NCBI GenBank assembly: GCA_002699145.1
Contig: PABK01000061.1
Span: forward strand, 134,130-198,129
Direction of reading: 5' to 3'
Length of the DNA stretch: 64,000 nucleotides
Source of the DNA: Halioglobus sp.
GTDB taxonomy: Bacteria > Pseudomonadota > Gammaproteobacteria > Pseudomonadales > Halieaceae
This document shows, one piece after another, positions 17,798 through 26,275 of the stretch (within the stretch, counting starts at the first letter, position 1; each line of letters opens with the position of its first letter). The notes under the pieces are model-generated. The model did no database searches, had not been told where the DNA came from, and saw only the letters and a program-made list of their open reading frames with translations. Made by a program: the position numbers and the translations under genes.

Positions 17798-18470
17798 CGA
17801 GAATATCTAGCTGATAGCCCATGCCACGGACGGTGTGGATTAGCTTCGGCGAATAGGGCTCGTCAATTTTCACTCGCAAGCGCCGAATAGCCACATCGAT
17901 TACATTGGTGTCACTGTCGAAGTTCATGTCCCATACCTGTGATGCGATAAGCGAGCGTGGCAAAACTTCTCCCTGTCGCCTCACCATTAGTTCCAGCAAT
18001 GAAAACTCTCTATTAGTAAGATTGATGCGATTGCCACCGCGTGTGACACGTCGACGTGGGAGGTCAAGGACCAGATCGGCTATTTCCATGTGTTCCACTA
18101 ACGCGGAGTTAAGACCGCGCCGCAGGAGGGTTCGAACTCTCGCCAGTAATTCCGCGAACGCAAAAGGCTTGACCAGATAATCGTCGGCGCCCAGTTCCAG
18201 GCCCTTGACCCTATCGTCCACGCTATCTCGGGCGGTTAAGAACAAGACAGGAGTGGCTTGGTTTGCCTCCCTGAGAGATTGGATGATCTTCCAGCCATCT
18301 ACATCGGGAAGCATCACGTCTAGAACAATCAGGTCGAAGGCTTCGGTCATGGCGAGATGGTGACCATCGAGCCCATTCCGGGCCAGGTCTACCAGAAATC
18401 CGGCTTCAGTCAGTCCCTTCTGCAGGTAATCGCCTGTCTTAATTTCATCTTCAACAACAAGGAGCCGCAT
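17787..18470 (-). CDS. copR: Copper response regulator (CopR/CusR)
   Basis: The 227-residue OmpR-family regulator has a receiver domain with phospho-acceptor Asp in [12 protein letters not shown] (about residue 51), acidic pocket VEDE, Thr/Ala switch LTARD and Lys in [13 protein letters not shown]. The C-terminal winged helix contains the family blocks [25 protein letters not shown] and [18 protein letters not shown], ending in TVRGMGYQL. It should bind the ATTAC-N4-TGTAAT boxes of the island; one lies 123 bases upstream, so it may regulate itself. High similarity to CopR/CusR proteins leaves little doubt about class. Confidence 0.93.
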   Translation of the reverse strand: MRLLVVEDEIKTGDYLQKGLTEAGFLVDLARNGLDGHHLAMTEAFDLIVLDVMLPDVDGWKIIQSLREANQATPVLFLTARDSVDDRVKGLELGADDYLVKPFAFAELLARVRTLLRRGLNSALVEHMEIADLVLDLPRRRVTRGGNRINLTNREFSLLELMVRRQGEVLPRSLIASQVWDMNFDSDTNVIDVAIRRLRVKIDEPYSPKLIHTVRGMGYQLDILDDI

Positions 18471-18592
18471 TGCAAAACCTCCTGGCGAGGGGGGAGATCA
18501 CCAATCTTCACAGTCTTGGAGTGGAGCTCGCCGGATCGAGCACCATCGTATCCAGATTAGGGCAGCTCACCTGTCGATAAGATTACCACGCC

Positions 18593-18608
18593 ATTACAGA
18601 TATGTAAT
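18593..18608. promoter_or_regulatory. CopR-like box between copR and cupredoxin gene
   Basis: ATTACAGATATGTAAT is a perfect 6-4-6 dyad of the island box. On the plus side it is followed by GTGTGTGTCAT, as at the copK box. It can serve both copRS (minus) and the cupredoxin-ATPase operon (plus). Confidence 0.75.
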
Positions 18609-18728
18609 GTGTGTGTCATCAGACAGAAAGCTGTTCTGGAGTAGTTTTGGTCCCTATATCGGGCGAAGTCTGCGAACGAGGAGTTCACGCAGATTTCGCT
18701 GTTTTCATACCTCAGGAGAAAAGTAAAA

Positions 18729-19304
18729 GTGAATCCATTCATATCCGCTGTCGCGTTGCCTCGTTTAGTTCTTGCGTTGTCGGTTTTGGCCGTGATGACG
18801 TTCCCGGCTTATGCAGGGGGCGGGCACCATGGTGAACTAAGCGATGCCCTTAACCCATTGTCACCTGAAGACGGTGCTCCTACGGGAAGTGAGGACCAGC
18901 ACAACCACAACCACAATGAGGGAGCTGGGCCAGTGGGTAAGCCTGCGCAGCCCTCTGTAGCCGACAGGGTCATCAAGGTGGGTTTGACAGACGAGATGAA
19001 AATAAATTTCTCAGAAGAACTCGCAACCATCAAGTCAGGAACCACTATTGAATTCATTGTTACAAACGAAGGTAAGATTGCACATGAGTTCTCGATAGGC
19101 AATGAGGCGGAACAGCGAGAGCATGCTGAAATGATGCGCCGTATGCCAAGCATGGTTCATGCTGATGGCAATACCTTAACGGTTGAACCGGGGATGACAA
19201 AGTTTCTAACCTGACAGTTTGAAGGTGACGACATAGTGGTCTTTGCTTGCAATATACCGGGCCATTATGAAGCTGGAATGTTTCAAAAGGTAGAATTGAG
19301 GTAG
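18729..19304 (+). pseudogene. Cupredoxin-type copper protein, interrupted by TGA
   Basis: The frame from GTG 18729 (AGGAGA site upstream) encodes a signal peptide ending AYAGG, a His/Asn-rich linker (DQHNHNHNEG) and a plastocyanin-like domain. A TGA at 19212-19214 stops it after TKFLT. The same frame continues at once with QFEGDDIVVFACNIPGHYEAG and ends at TAG 19302-19304. That tail holds the C...H...M copper ligands of the family. Relatives usually have Trp at the TGA position, so a TGG-to-TGA change is likely. The truncated product (161 residues) lacks three of four copper ligands. A sequencing error cannot be excluded. Confidence 0.8.
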
Positions 19305-19336
19305 GACGAAAGGGATTGTGATCCGAGGAATATAGG

Positions 19337-21649
19337 ATGAATGGCGCAGTTAACCACGACCACGAAGACCAACAACATGCGGAAGAAGAGAGTGATACTC
19401 CTGCAGTGAAATCTATGGTCGGGCAGCAGGAACTAATTGTCGAGGGGGCGATCTGCGGCAGTTGTGTAACAAAAATTGAGAATGCAATTAGGCAGGTACC
19501 CGGCGTGATGGGCGCCGAAATGAACCTTGCCCAGCGTACCGTTTCAGTGACCGGGGAAGTCGATACGCAGGCGCTGGTCAACGCTATTGAGAAAGCAGGC
19601 TACAACGCGAAGGCCGTTGGAGCCCAGTCCGAAGATGATGCAATGGAGGAAAAGGAAAAGTCGGAGAGAGCTTACTACCGGCGTCTGATGCGGGAAATGA
19701 CCATCGCTCTGCTACTAGGGGTGCCCTTGATGGTCTACAGCATCATCGGCGGAGAAATGACAATTACTACTGACTCCGAGCGCCTGGTTTGGCTAATTGT
19801 CGGTCTGCTGACTCTAAGTGTCATGGTGTTTTCGGGGAAACACTTTTATGTAGGTGCCTGGCAGTCTTTCAAGAACCACTCCGCCAATATGGATACCTTG
19901 ATTGCTCTGGGGACTGGTACTGCCTGGCTGTACTCCATGGTGGTGGTTTTCGCACCTGGTGTGGTGCCGGATATGGCGCGCCATGTGTACTTTGAGGCGA
20001 CTGCCATGATTATCGGCTTGATTGATCTAGGACTCGCCCTGGAACTCAAGGCCCGAGGTCGTACATCAGAAGCGATAAAACGTCTGATCGGCCTGCAAGC
20101 CAAAACGGCGCGTGTGATCCGGGACGACAAGGAGCTGGACATTGCGATCGAGCAGGTGCTCCTGAATGATATCGTGCGTGCTAGACCTGGAGAAAAGATT
20201 CCGGTGGATGGTGAAGTCGTAGAAGGCCATACGGCGATAGATGAATCCATGCTCACCGGTGAACCCATGCCAGTGGAGAAAGGCGAGGGCGATGAGGTCG
20301 TCGCGGGGACTTTAAACAAAACGGGCTCTATCCTGTTTAGGGCGACCAGGGTCGGTAAAGATACCGCTTTGGCGCAAATCATCAACATGGTTAAGCGTGC
20401 ACAAAACTCCAAGCCACCTATCGGGCGTCTGGCCGATATCATTTCTGGCTATTTTGTCCCGGTCGTGATGATTATCGCAGTTGTGAGCGCCCTGGCATGG
20501 TTAAACTTCGGTCCTGATCCAGCGGTAGCCTTTGCAATTGTCTCCGCAACAACCGTGCTGATCATCGCTTGTCCCTGCGCGTTGGGTCTGGCAACACCCA
20601 TGTCTGTAATGGTTGGAGTTGGCAAGGCAGCTGAGGCTGGTGTGCTCATACGCAATGGTGAAGCCCTGCAGATGGCCTCCAAAATCACAGCCATGGTCCT
20701 CGATAAGACAGGCACCATTACCCAGGGTGCCCCCAAAGTTACGGACATTGTATTGGTCGCCGGGGAAAGTGAAGACGCTGTACTGCAGCTTGTCGCGAGC
20801 CTGGAGTCTGGTTCTGAACACCCACTGGCGTTAGCCATTGTGGAGTCGGCTGAGGAACGAGGATTGAAGCCTGAAAAAGTATCCAACTTCAACGCTATTG
20901 CTGGCCATGGTGTAGAAGCCGATATAGATGGTAAGCACCTGTTATTCGGCAACGAAAAACTGATGCGCGAACACAACATAGATTGTAGATCTATCGTTGA
21001 GAAGGCACAAAACCTGGCAGTTGAAGCCAAAACACCGATGTACTTTGCAGTAAATGGCCAACTGAATGCAATTATAGCAGTAGCGGATCCCATTAAGGAG
21101 GACTCCGTCGCTGCGATTAAGCGACTCCAGCATAATGGCATACGCATAATAATGCTTACCGGCGATAACCGCGGCACAGCTCAGGCAGTGGCCGAAAGGG
21201 TGGGCATCACTGAATACTTTGCGGAGGTACTGCCCCAGGACAAGACAGAGAAGGTGGTTGAACTGCAGATGCAGGATGAGATCGTAGGTATGACTGGCGA
21301 TGGGATTAATGATGCGCCCGCGCTGGCCATGGCTAATGTGGGGTTTGCGATAGGGACGGGCACAGATGTGGCAATTGAAAGTGCGGACATCACGCTGATG
21401 CGCGGGTCCCTGCATGGGTTGGCCGACGCAATAGCAGTAAGCAAAGCTACCCTGCGGAATATAAAGCAAAATCTGTTTGGAGCGTTCATCTACAACGTAG
21501 CAGGTGTGCCCTTTGCTGCCGGAGTGTTGTACCCGTTTTTCGGCCTGCTGTTGAGCCCTGTCATCGCGGGTGCAGCGATGGCCTTTTCCTCACTAACTGT
21601 AGTGACGAATGCAAATCGCCTGCGCTTGTTCAAAGCGCAGGAACACTGA
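19337..21649 (+). CDS. Copper-exporting P1B-type ATPase
   Basis: The 770-residue pump moves Cu(I) from cytoplasm to periplasm. It has a His/Glu-rich N-terminus and one HMA domain (GAICGSC, Cys40 and Cys43). Eight membrane helices carry the CPC motif ([12 protein letters not shown], near residue 414). The catalytic DKTGT is near 456, the SEHP loop near 494 and [11 protein letters not shown] near 655. YN in helix 7 and MAFSS in helix 8 are the Cu(I) signature. It is the third-position gene after the CopR-like box at 18593 in a plus-strand operon that continues into the cus genes. This is the CopA/ActP class; I leave the symbol blank to avoid confusion with the oxidase CopA. Confidence 0.95.
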   Translation: MNGAVNHDHEDQQHAEEESDTPAVKSMVGQQELIVEGAICGSCVTKIENAIRQVPGVMGAEMNLAQRTVSVTGEVDTQALVNAIEKAGYNAKAVGAQSEDDAMEEKEKSERAYYRRLMREMTIALLLGVPLMVYSIIGGEMTITTDSERLVWLIVGLLTLSVMVFSGKHFYVGAWQSFKNHSANMDTLIALGTGTAWLYSMVVVFAPGVVPDMARHVYFEATAMIIGLIDLGLALELKARGRTSEAIKRLIGLQAKTARVIRDDKELDIAIEQVLLNDIVRARPGEKIPVDGEVVEGHTAIDESMLTGEPMPVEKGEGDEVVAGTLNKTGSILFRATRVGKDTALAQIINMVKRAQNSKPPIGRLADIISGYFVPVVMIIAVVSALAWLNFGPDPAVAFAIVSATTVLIIACPCALGLATPMSVMVGVGKAAEAGVLIRNGEALQMASKITAMVLDKTGTITQGAPKVTDIVLVAGESEDAVLQLVASLESGSEHPLALAIVESAEERGLKPEKVSNFNAIAGHGVEADIDGKHLLFGNEKLMREHNIDCRSIVEKAQNLAVEAKTPMYFAVNGQLNAIIAVADPIKEDSVAAIKRLQHNGIRIIMLTGDNRGTAQAVAERVGITEYFAEVLPQDKTEKVVELQMQDEIVGMTGDGINDAPALAMANVGFAIGTGTDVAIESADITLMRGSLHGLADAIAVSKATLRNIKQNLFGAFIYNVAGVPFAAGVLYPFFGLLLSPVIAGAAMAFSSLTVVTNANRLRLFKAQEH

Positions 21650-21664
21650 AAAGGAGACTACAGC

Positions 21665-22018
21665 GTGTTGCTAATAAATATAGCAGGCGTGGCGCTTATA
21701 GCGCTCATCGTGTGGTGGTTCTGGCTATACAAGGCAAGAGAGGTCGCCCTGGATGATGACGACCTCGTGATAGTGGTTGAGAACGGCACCTATACTCCGG
21801 CGCGCATAAGATTAGCTGCCAATCAGGCCGCAGAACTGCATTTTCTCCGCAAGGATGCCTCTCCCTGCTCCGAAATGCTGCTGCTCCCGGAATTGGAGAT
21901 CAGCGAGAGCCTGCCTATGAATAAATCCAAGTCCATAAAATTGCCACCAATGGCAGAAGGCGAATACGATTTTCATTGCCAGATGCAAATGTATCGCGGC
22001 GTCTTGAAAGTTGAGTGA
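21665..22018 (+). CDS. Membrane-anchored cupredoxin-like protein
   Basis: The 117-residue protein has one N-terminal helix (residues 2-22) and a cupredoxin-like domain: VVENGTYTPARIRLAANQAAELHFLRKDASPCSE, then a core and a YDFHCQMQMYRG copper-site end. The ligand set Cys...H-C...M suggests Cu binding. GTG start with an AAGGAGA site, 15 bases after the ATPase gene. Proteins like this follow Cu P-type ATPases in many proteobacteria and may pass exported copper onward. The paired Cys in DASPCSE and FHC could also form a disulphide. Confidence 0.75.
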   Translation: MLLINIAGVALIALIVWWFWLYKAREVALDDDDLVIVVENGTYTPARIRLAANQAAELHFLRKDASPCSEMLLLPELEISESLPMNKSKSIKLPPMAEGEYDFHCQMQMYRGVLKVE

Positions 22019-22026
22019 GTAGAATT

Positions 22027-22341
22027 ATGAAGAATCAAAAGTCGTTTTGGCGTACGCCCCAGGGCACTGCCGCTATCGCTATGATTGGCGCAGTGACTTA
22101 CTTCCTCCTGATGGAACATCGCGTACATTTTTTTCAAGCACTGCCTTTCCTGATTCTATTATTGTGTCCTTTGATGCATATGTTCATGCACGGTGGTCAC
22201 GGGCATGCAGGTCAGGACCACGGCGATGCGGGGCCAACCCATCATAATTCTGAAGAGACGGATAGCGAGGCATATCGTAGGGGGCTAGAGGAAGGGCGCA
22301 GACAGTCCTTCAAAGATGGCCGTACAGATAGGGGAGGGTAG
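22027..22341 (+). CDS. DUF2933 small membrane protein, His-rich tail
   Basis: The 104-residue protein has two hydrophobic segments with the DUF2933 core (LMEHRVHFFQALPFLILLLCPLMHMFMHGG), then a His-rich tail (HGHAGQDHGDAG, THHNSEE) and an acidic-basic end. I use the ATG at 22027 (MKNQKS); an in-frame GTG at 22015 overlaps the previous gene. DUF2933 proteins occur in copper and mercury loci; function unknown. The CPLMHMFMHGGHGH run has potential soft-metal ligands in the membrane and on the surface. Confidence 0.78.
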   Translation: MKNQKSFWRTPQGTAAIAMIGAVTYFLLMEHRVHFFQALPFLILLLCPLMHMFMHGGHGHAGQDHGDAGPTHHNSEETDSEAYRRGLEEGRRQSFKDGRTDRGG

Positions 22342-22345
22342 GGCT

Positions 22346-23014
22346 ATGCATAATGATTCGGCATATGGTCTATGGACGCTGGTGATCCTTAACTCGGCAA
22401 TTTTCATTTTTTTTGCGTTTAGTTTCGTTAAGCCGAAGACCAAACAGGATTGGCGAAGCCTGAGCGCATTTTCCGCATTTGTTGTAGCACTATTCACCGA
22501 AATGTACGGATACCCACTAACGATCTATTTTCTCTCAGGGTGGTTAGCCGAAAAATATCCCGGCATCGATTTTCTCGCGCATGACAATGGCCATCTATTG
22601 CATACGTTTTTTGGGTTCTCCGGCAATGCCCATTTTGATCCGCTACATATAGCTAGCAATGTAATTATCATATTGGGCTTCTTCTTGCTGTCCGCGGCTT
22701 GGAGGGTTTTACACGCAGCTCAAAGGACGAGGTCTCTCGCAACAAGCGGTTGGTATGCACGTTGTCGGCATCCACAGTACGTCGCTTTCATCATGATAAT
22801 GTTTGGCTTTCTGTTGCAGTGGCCCACCTTGCCTACACTCGTGATGTTCCCCGTTCTGGTAGTCGTTTATGTTCGATTGGCAAAACGTGAGGAACAAATG
22901 GCTATTGATGAATATGGAGATGACTATCGCCGCTACATGGGCGTTACTCCGCCATGGATACCAAAATTTGGTCGAACATCCTCGATCTCAATAGAAGAGA
23001 GCTCGCAACAGTAG
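22346..23014 (+). CDS. Isoprenylcysteine methyltransferase-like membrane protein (1)
   Basis: The 222-residue protein has about five membrane helices and the C-terminal ICMT/PEMT signature: TSGWYARCRHPQYVAFIMIM, then AKREEQMAIDEYGDDYRRYM. These bind S-adenosylmethionine in the family. A Gly-rich ribosome site (GGGAGGG) precedes the ATG. It overlaps nothing and follows the DUF2933 gene by four bases. It is the first of three such genes in the island (others at 46661 and 47266). The natural substrate in bacteria is unknown; a thiol or lipid headgroup is possible. Confidence 0.8.
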   Translation: MHNDSAYGLWTLVILNSAIFIFFAFSFVKPKTKQDWRSLSAFSAFVVALFTEMYGYPLTIYFLSGWLAEKYPGIDFLAHDNGHLLHTFFGFSGNAHFDPLHIASNVIIILGFFLLSAAWRVLHAAQRTRSLATSGWYARCRHPQYVAFIMIMFGFLLQWPTLPTLVMFPVLVVVYVRLAKREEQMAIDEYGDDYRRYMGVTPPWIPKFGRTSSISIEESSQQ

Positions 23015-23061
23015 GCGGATCAAACTAATACAAAGGGGAATATCCCGAAGAGGTGAATACT

Positions 23062-23418
23062 ATGAGTAAGACTGAACATCGACTGGGAGTATCTGAAGTC
23101 AACCTGGTGGTTCGTCACCTAAAATTGCTGGAAGTTGAAGAGGAAAGCGTTACAAAGGCGATGGAGGAGATTAATGAAATCTATGGCATGGATGACATCT
23201 CCTTTGATCGAGAGTCACATGTTCTAAATTTTTCCTACGATGCTTCTAGAACCTGTATAGATTGTATTGAGGACATTCTCGAGAATTACTCCATTCAGGT
23301 CAGCCAAGATTGGTGGACCCGCTTTAAGGAGGGTTACTACCGGTATATTGACCAGAATGTGAAGGACAATGCTACTCACGAGCCGTTCAGTTGCCACAAG
23401 ATTCCTCCACATAAATAG
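23062..23418 (+). CDS. Small HMA-like protein, function unknown
   Basis: The 118-residue soluble protein looks like a beta-alpha-beta-beta-alpha-beta fold: VNLVVRHLKLL, helix EEESVTKAMEEINEIYG, strands DISFDRE and HVLNFSYD, helix CIDCIEDILENY, strand SIQVSQD. A CIDC pair starts the second helix rather than the first, unlike ordinary HMA domains. The tail contains WWTRFKEGYYRYID and EPFSCHKIPPHK. GTG 23053 is an alternative start; ATG 23062 is preferred. It lies just before the cusC-like gene, so a copper chaperone for the pump is plausible. I do not recognise a named family. Confidence 0.6.
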   Translation: MSKTEHRLGVSEVNLVVRHLKLLEVEEESVTKAMEEINEIYGMDDISFDRESHVLNFSYDASRTCIDCIEDILENYSIQVSQDWWTRFKEGYYRYIDQNVKDNATHEPFSCHKIPPHK

Positions 23419-23544
23419 TACATTATTAAGCGTCTATATGACGAGGCATAGAGGTGATCTGAATCCATAGTCGCCGACAGGACAAAACTTCGAAGAATCT
23501 CGGGTTTGGATGCATTTCCAGAAGCTATCCATATTCAGGAAAAC

Positions 23545-24867
23545 ATGGAAACTATGAAAAGACATCGATACAAATTTGGTTCGCAATATCTAATTTCAAT
23601 CTGGTACTTGACATTCCTGTTGGCTAGTCTCCCCTGCTCTATGGCTAACGCCGTTGATGAAGCAGTCTTGCAACTTGTAGATGCTCGATCCCGGGCGTTG
23701 TCTAACAATCCAGGCCTTGCAGAAATGCAACAGCGCTATGAAGCTCTAACCTATATTGCTCCCCAGGTGAGCACCCTGCCTGATCCCGTCCTGAGCCTGA
23801 ATGGGATGAACTTACCCTGGGACTCATTTGATCTCCAACAGGAACCGATGACCCAGTTGCAGCTAGGCGTCAGTCAAATGTTTCCTTTCCCGGGGAAACT
23901 TTCGCTGCGAGAGGATATAGCTGTATTTGAGGCCGAAGCAGCGCTCCACTCAGTCGAGGAGATGAGACTCAATCTGGATATGAACGTCTCGATAACGTGG
24001 TGGGAGATCTATTTTTTGGACAGGTCTATCGAAACTGTACTGAGTAACCAGGGTCTGCTTCGACAGTTTATCGATATCGCAAAGAAAAAGTATGAGGTAG
24101 GCCAGGGGCTACAGCAGGACGTATTGCTTGCGCAGTTAGAGTTGTCAAAATTTCTGGACCAGGAGGTACAACTGAAATCCATGCGCGAGCAACGCGTTAT
24201 ACGCCTGAACGTTCTGATGAATGTCACGCCAGAGCAATCTGTCCAGTTGCCGTCGGTGATGCCCGTCTTCACAGGAACTATCGCTAGCGAATCCGAGTTG
24301 CATCAACGAGCACTAGCGGCAAGGCCCATCTTGATGGAGGAAAAAGCATCCATCAGCGCATCAGAATCGCGGTTGGCATTGGCCAAGAAGGACTATTACC
24401 CCGACTTTATGGTAGGACTTGGGTATGGAAACCGCCAGGAGGACGATCTTGGTCGATCGCGGCAGGATTTTCTGTCAATCATGCTGAGTGTGAACATTCC
24501 CTTGTATACAGGAACCAAACAATCCCAGGCCGTGCAGCAACGCGCAAGAGAGCTTGCCAAAAGTCGTTATTCGTTGGTTGATCAACGAAACATGGTCCTG
24601 TCCTCCATTTCGAGCGCGGTAACCGGGTATGAACAGGCAAAGGAGCAATTATCGCTCTATAGCGGGGGCATTCTCCCGCAGGCCAGGCAAACCGTTCAAT
24701 CAATGCTCGCAGGATATCAGGTCAGTGAAGTGGACTTCCTGAACGTTGTGCGCAGTCAGGTGACACTTTTTAACTATGAATTGCAGTATTGGAAGTCCTT
24801 TACTGAGATTAACCAGTCCATTGCTCGCCTCGAAGCGGCGGTAGGTGAGGAGAATGTTTATGAGTAA
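23545..24867 (+). CDS. cusC: CusC-like outer membrane efflux protein (TolC family)
   Basis: The 440-residue protein has a signal peptide (LTFLLASLPCSMANA) and the two coiled-coil repeats of the outer membrane efflux family. Characteristic blocks are VSTLPDPVLSLNGMNLPW, KKYEVGQGLQQDVLLAQLELSK and the second-repeat YYPDFMVGLGYG. It is the channel for the CusBA pump encoded next. I use the ATG at 23545 (GGAA site upstream); ATG 23554 is possible and TTG 23506 is not needed. It overlaps cusB by eight bases. The whole length is normal for the family. Confidence 0.87.
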   Translation: METMKRHRYKFGSQYLISIWYLTFLLASLPCSMANAVDEAVLQLVDARSRALSNNPGLAEMQQRYEALTYIAPQVSTLPDPVLSLNGMNLPWDSFDLQQEPMTQLQLGVSQMFPFPGKLSLREDIAVFEAEAALHSVEEMRLNLDMNVSITWWEIYFLDRSIETVLSNQGLLRQFIDIAKKKYEVGQGLQQDVLLAQLELSKFLDQEVQLKSMREQRVIRLNVLMNVTPEQSVQLPSVMPVFTGTIASESELHQRALAARPILMEEKASISASESRLALAKKDYYPDFMVGLGYGNRQEDDLGRSRQDFLSIMLSVNIPLYTGTKQSQAVQQRARELAKSRYSLVDQRNMVLSSISSAVTGYEQAKEQLSLYSGGILPQARQTVQSMLAGYQVSEVDFLNVVRSQVTLFNYELQYWKSFTEINQSIARLEAAVGEENVYE

Positions 24868-26275
24868 GGGGATAGTGATGGTGGCTGTATTGAGCCTGGC
24901 CATCGGTGTGGGCGTTGGATATTTTGCGATTCCTGCAAAACACGGAACGGGTATTGAAACCGAGGTAGAACGGAAGCCTCTGTTCTACAGAAACCCGATG
25001 AATCCCGAAGTGACATCACCAGTACCCACCAAAGACCCAATGGGTATGGATTATGTCCCTGTCTATGCAGACGCGGATAAGCCGCAGGAGAAGAAGATCC
25101 TTTTTTATCGAAATGCAATGAACCCCGCAGTGACCTCTCCCACACCCGCTAAGGACGCCATGGGCATGGACTATGTCCCCGTGTATGCTGAGGAGGATAG
25201 CGGCGGCCCTCCCGGAACCGTAAAAATCAGTCCTGTGGTGCAAAACAATATTGGGCTGCGGACCACAGTTGCTGAAAAGCGAAATATATCCCGGTCGATT
25301 CGTGCTGTAGGCAGAGTCGACTACGATGAAGAGAAAATCTTCCGACTGCATCCGAAAGTGGAGGGGTGGGTTAGTCGCGTTCGTGTCGATAAAACCGGAC
25401 AACCCGTCGCTCAGGGCGAAGTATTGCTGGACATCTACGCACCTAAACTGGTTTCTACGCAGCAGGAATACCTTCTCGCTCTGAACAATTATGAAGCGCT
25501 TAAGGACAGTCCCTTCAATGACATACAACAGGGCGCCAGTGCATTGGTGAAAAGTTCCAGGGCCAGGCTTCGACTCCTGGATGTACCTGAAAAACAAATC
25601 AAGGAACTGGAGAAGACAAAGGTTGTGAAAGAGACCCTGCCGATCACTGCGCCTGCTGATGGCACAGTGCTGCATATTGGAGCTCGACAGGGTCAGTTCG
25701 TCATGCCGGGGATGGAACTCTATCGGATTGTGGATCTCGGCATAGTCTGGGTCTATGCAGATATCTACGAGTACGAGTTGCCGTGGGTGAGGGAGGGAGA
25801 TACGGCGGAAATGACACTGACAAGTCTCCCCGGGACAGTACTGAAGGGCACTGTCTCCTACATCTACCCATACTCAGAATCCAAAACGCGTACCACCAAG
25901 GTGCGACTGATTTTTGACAATCCGGAGCAACTGCTACGACCCGATATGTTGGCGAATATTACAATTCACGCGCAGGAAATGCCCAATTCGGTCGTTGTGC
26001 CGGCGGAAGCGATAGTACGATCCGGCGAATATGACCAGATTTTCGTGATAAAGGAGGAGGGTGTCCTCGAACCCAGAAGAGTTAATCTGGGTATCGAATC
26101 CGAGGGGGTTGTAGCTGTATTGGATGGCCTACAGGGCGGCGAGCGTGTAGTCGTGTCTGCCCAGTTCCTCATCGATTCCGAGTCGAAACTGCGGGAAGCG
26201 ACAGCAAAAATGGTCTCTCCAGATAGCCCTCCTGCCGATACAGAAGCAGGGAACCATGTAGGAGCGCACCAATAA
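24860..26275 (+). CDS. cusB: CusB-like periplasmic adaptor with tandem metal-binding repeats
   Basis: The 471-residue membrane-fusion protein begins with one helix and two tandem heavy-metal-binding units near residues 40-70 and 80-110. Each has the form YRN(P/A)MNP, then a Pro-rich turn, then KD(P/A)MGMDYVPVY. Most CusB proteins have one such unit, so two would double the Met ligand set. The rest is the standard adaptor: barrel-sandwich parts around VEGWVSRVRVDKTGQPV and PADGTVLHIGARQGQFV, helical hairpin between, and beta-barrel region. GAGGAG sits seven bases before ATG 24860. It links CusC and CusA and delivers periplasmic copper to the pump. Confidence 0.9.
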   Translation: MSKGIVMVAVLSLAIGVGVGYFAIPAKHGTGIETEVERKPLFYRNPMNPEVTSPVPTKDPMGMDYVPVYADADKPQEKKILFYRNAMNPAVTSPTPAKDAMGMDYVPVYAEEDSGGPPGTVKISPVVQNNIGLRTTVAEKRNISRSIRAVGRVDYDEEKIFRLHPKVEGWVSRVRVDKTGQPVAQGEVLLDIYAPKLVSTQQEYLLALNNYEALKDSPFNDIQQGASALVKSSRARLRLLDVPEKQIKELEKTKVVKETLPITAPADGTVLHIGARQGQFVMPGMELYRIVDLGIVWVYADIYEYELPWVREGDTAEMTLTSLPGTVLKGTVSYIYPYSESKTRTTKVRLIFDNPEQLLRPDMLANITIHAQEMPNSVVVPAEAIVRSGEYDQIFVIKEEGVLEPRRVNLGIESEGVVAVLDGLQGGERVVVSAQFLIDSESKLREATAKMVSPDSPPADTEAGNHVGAHQ

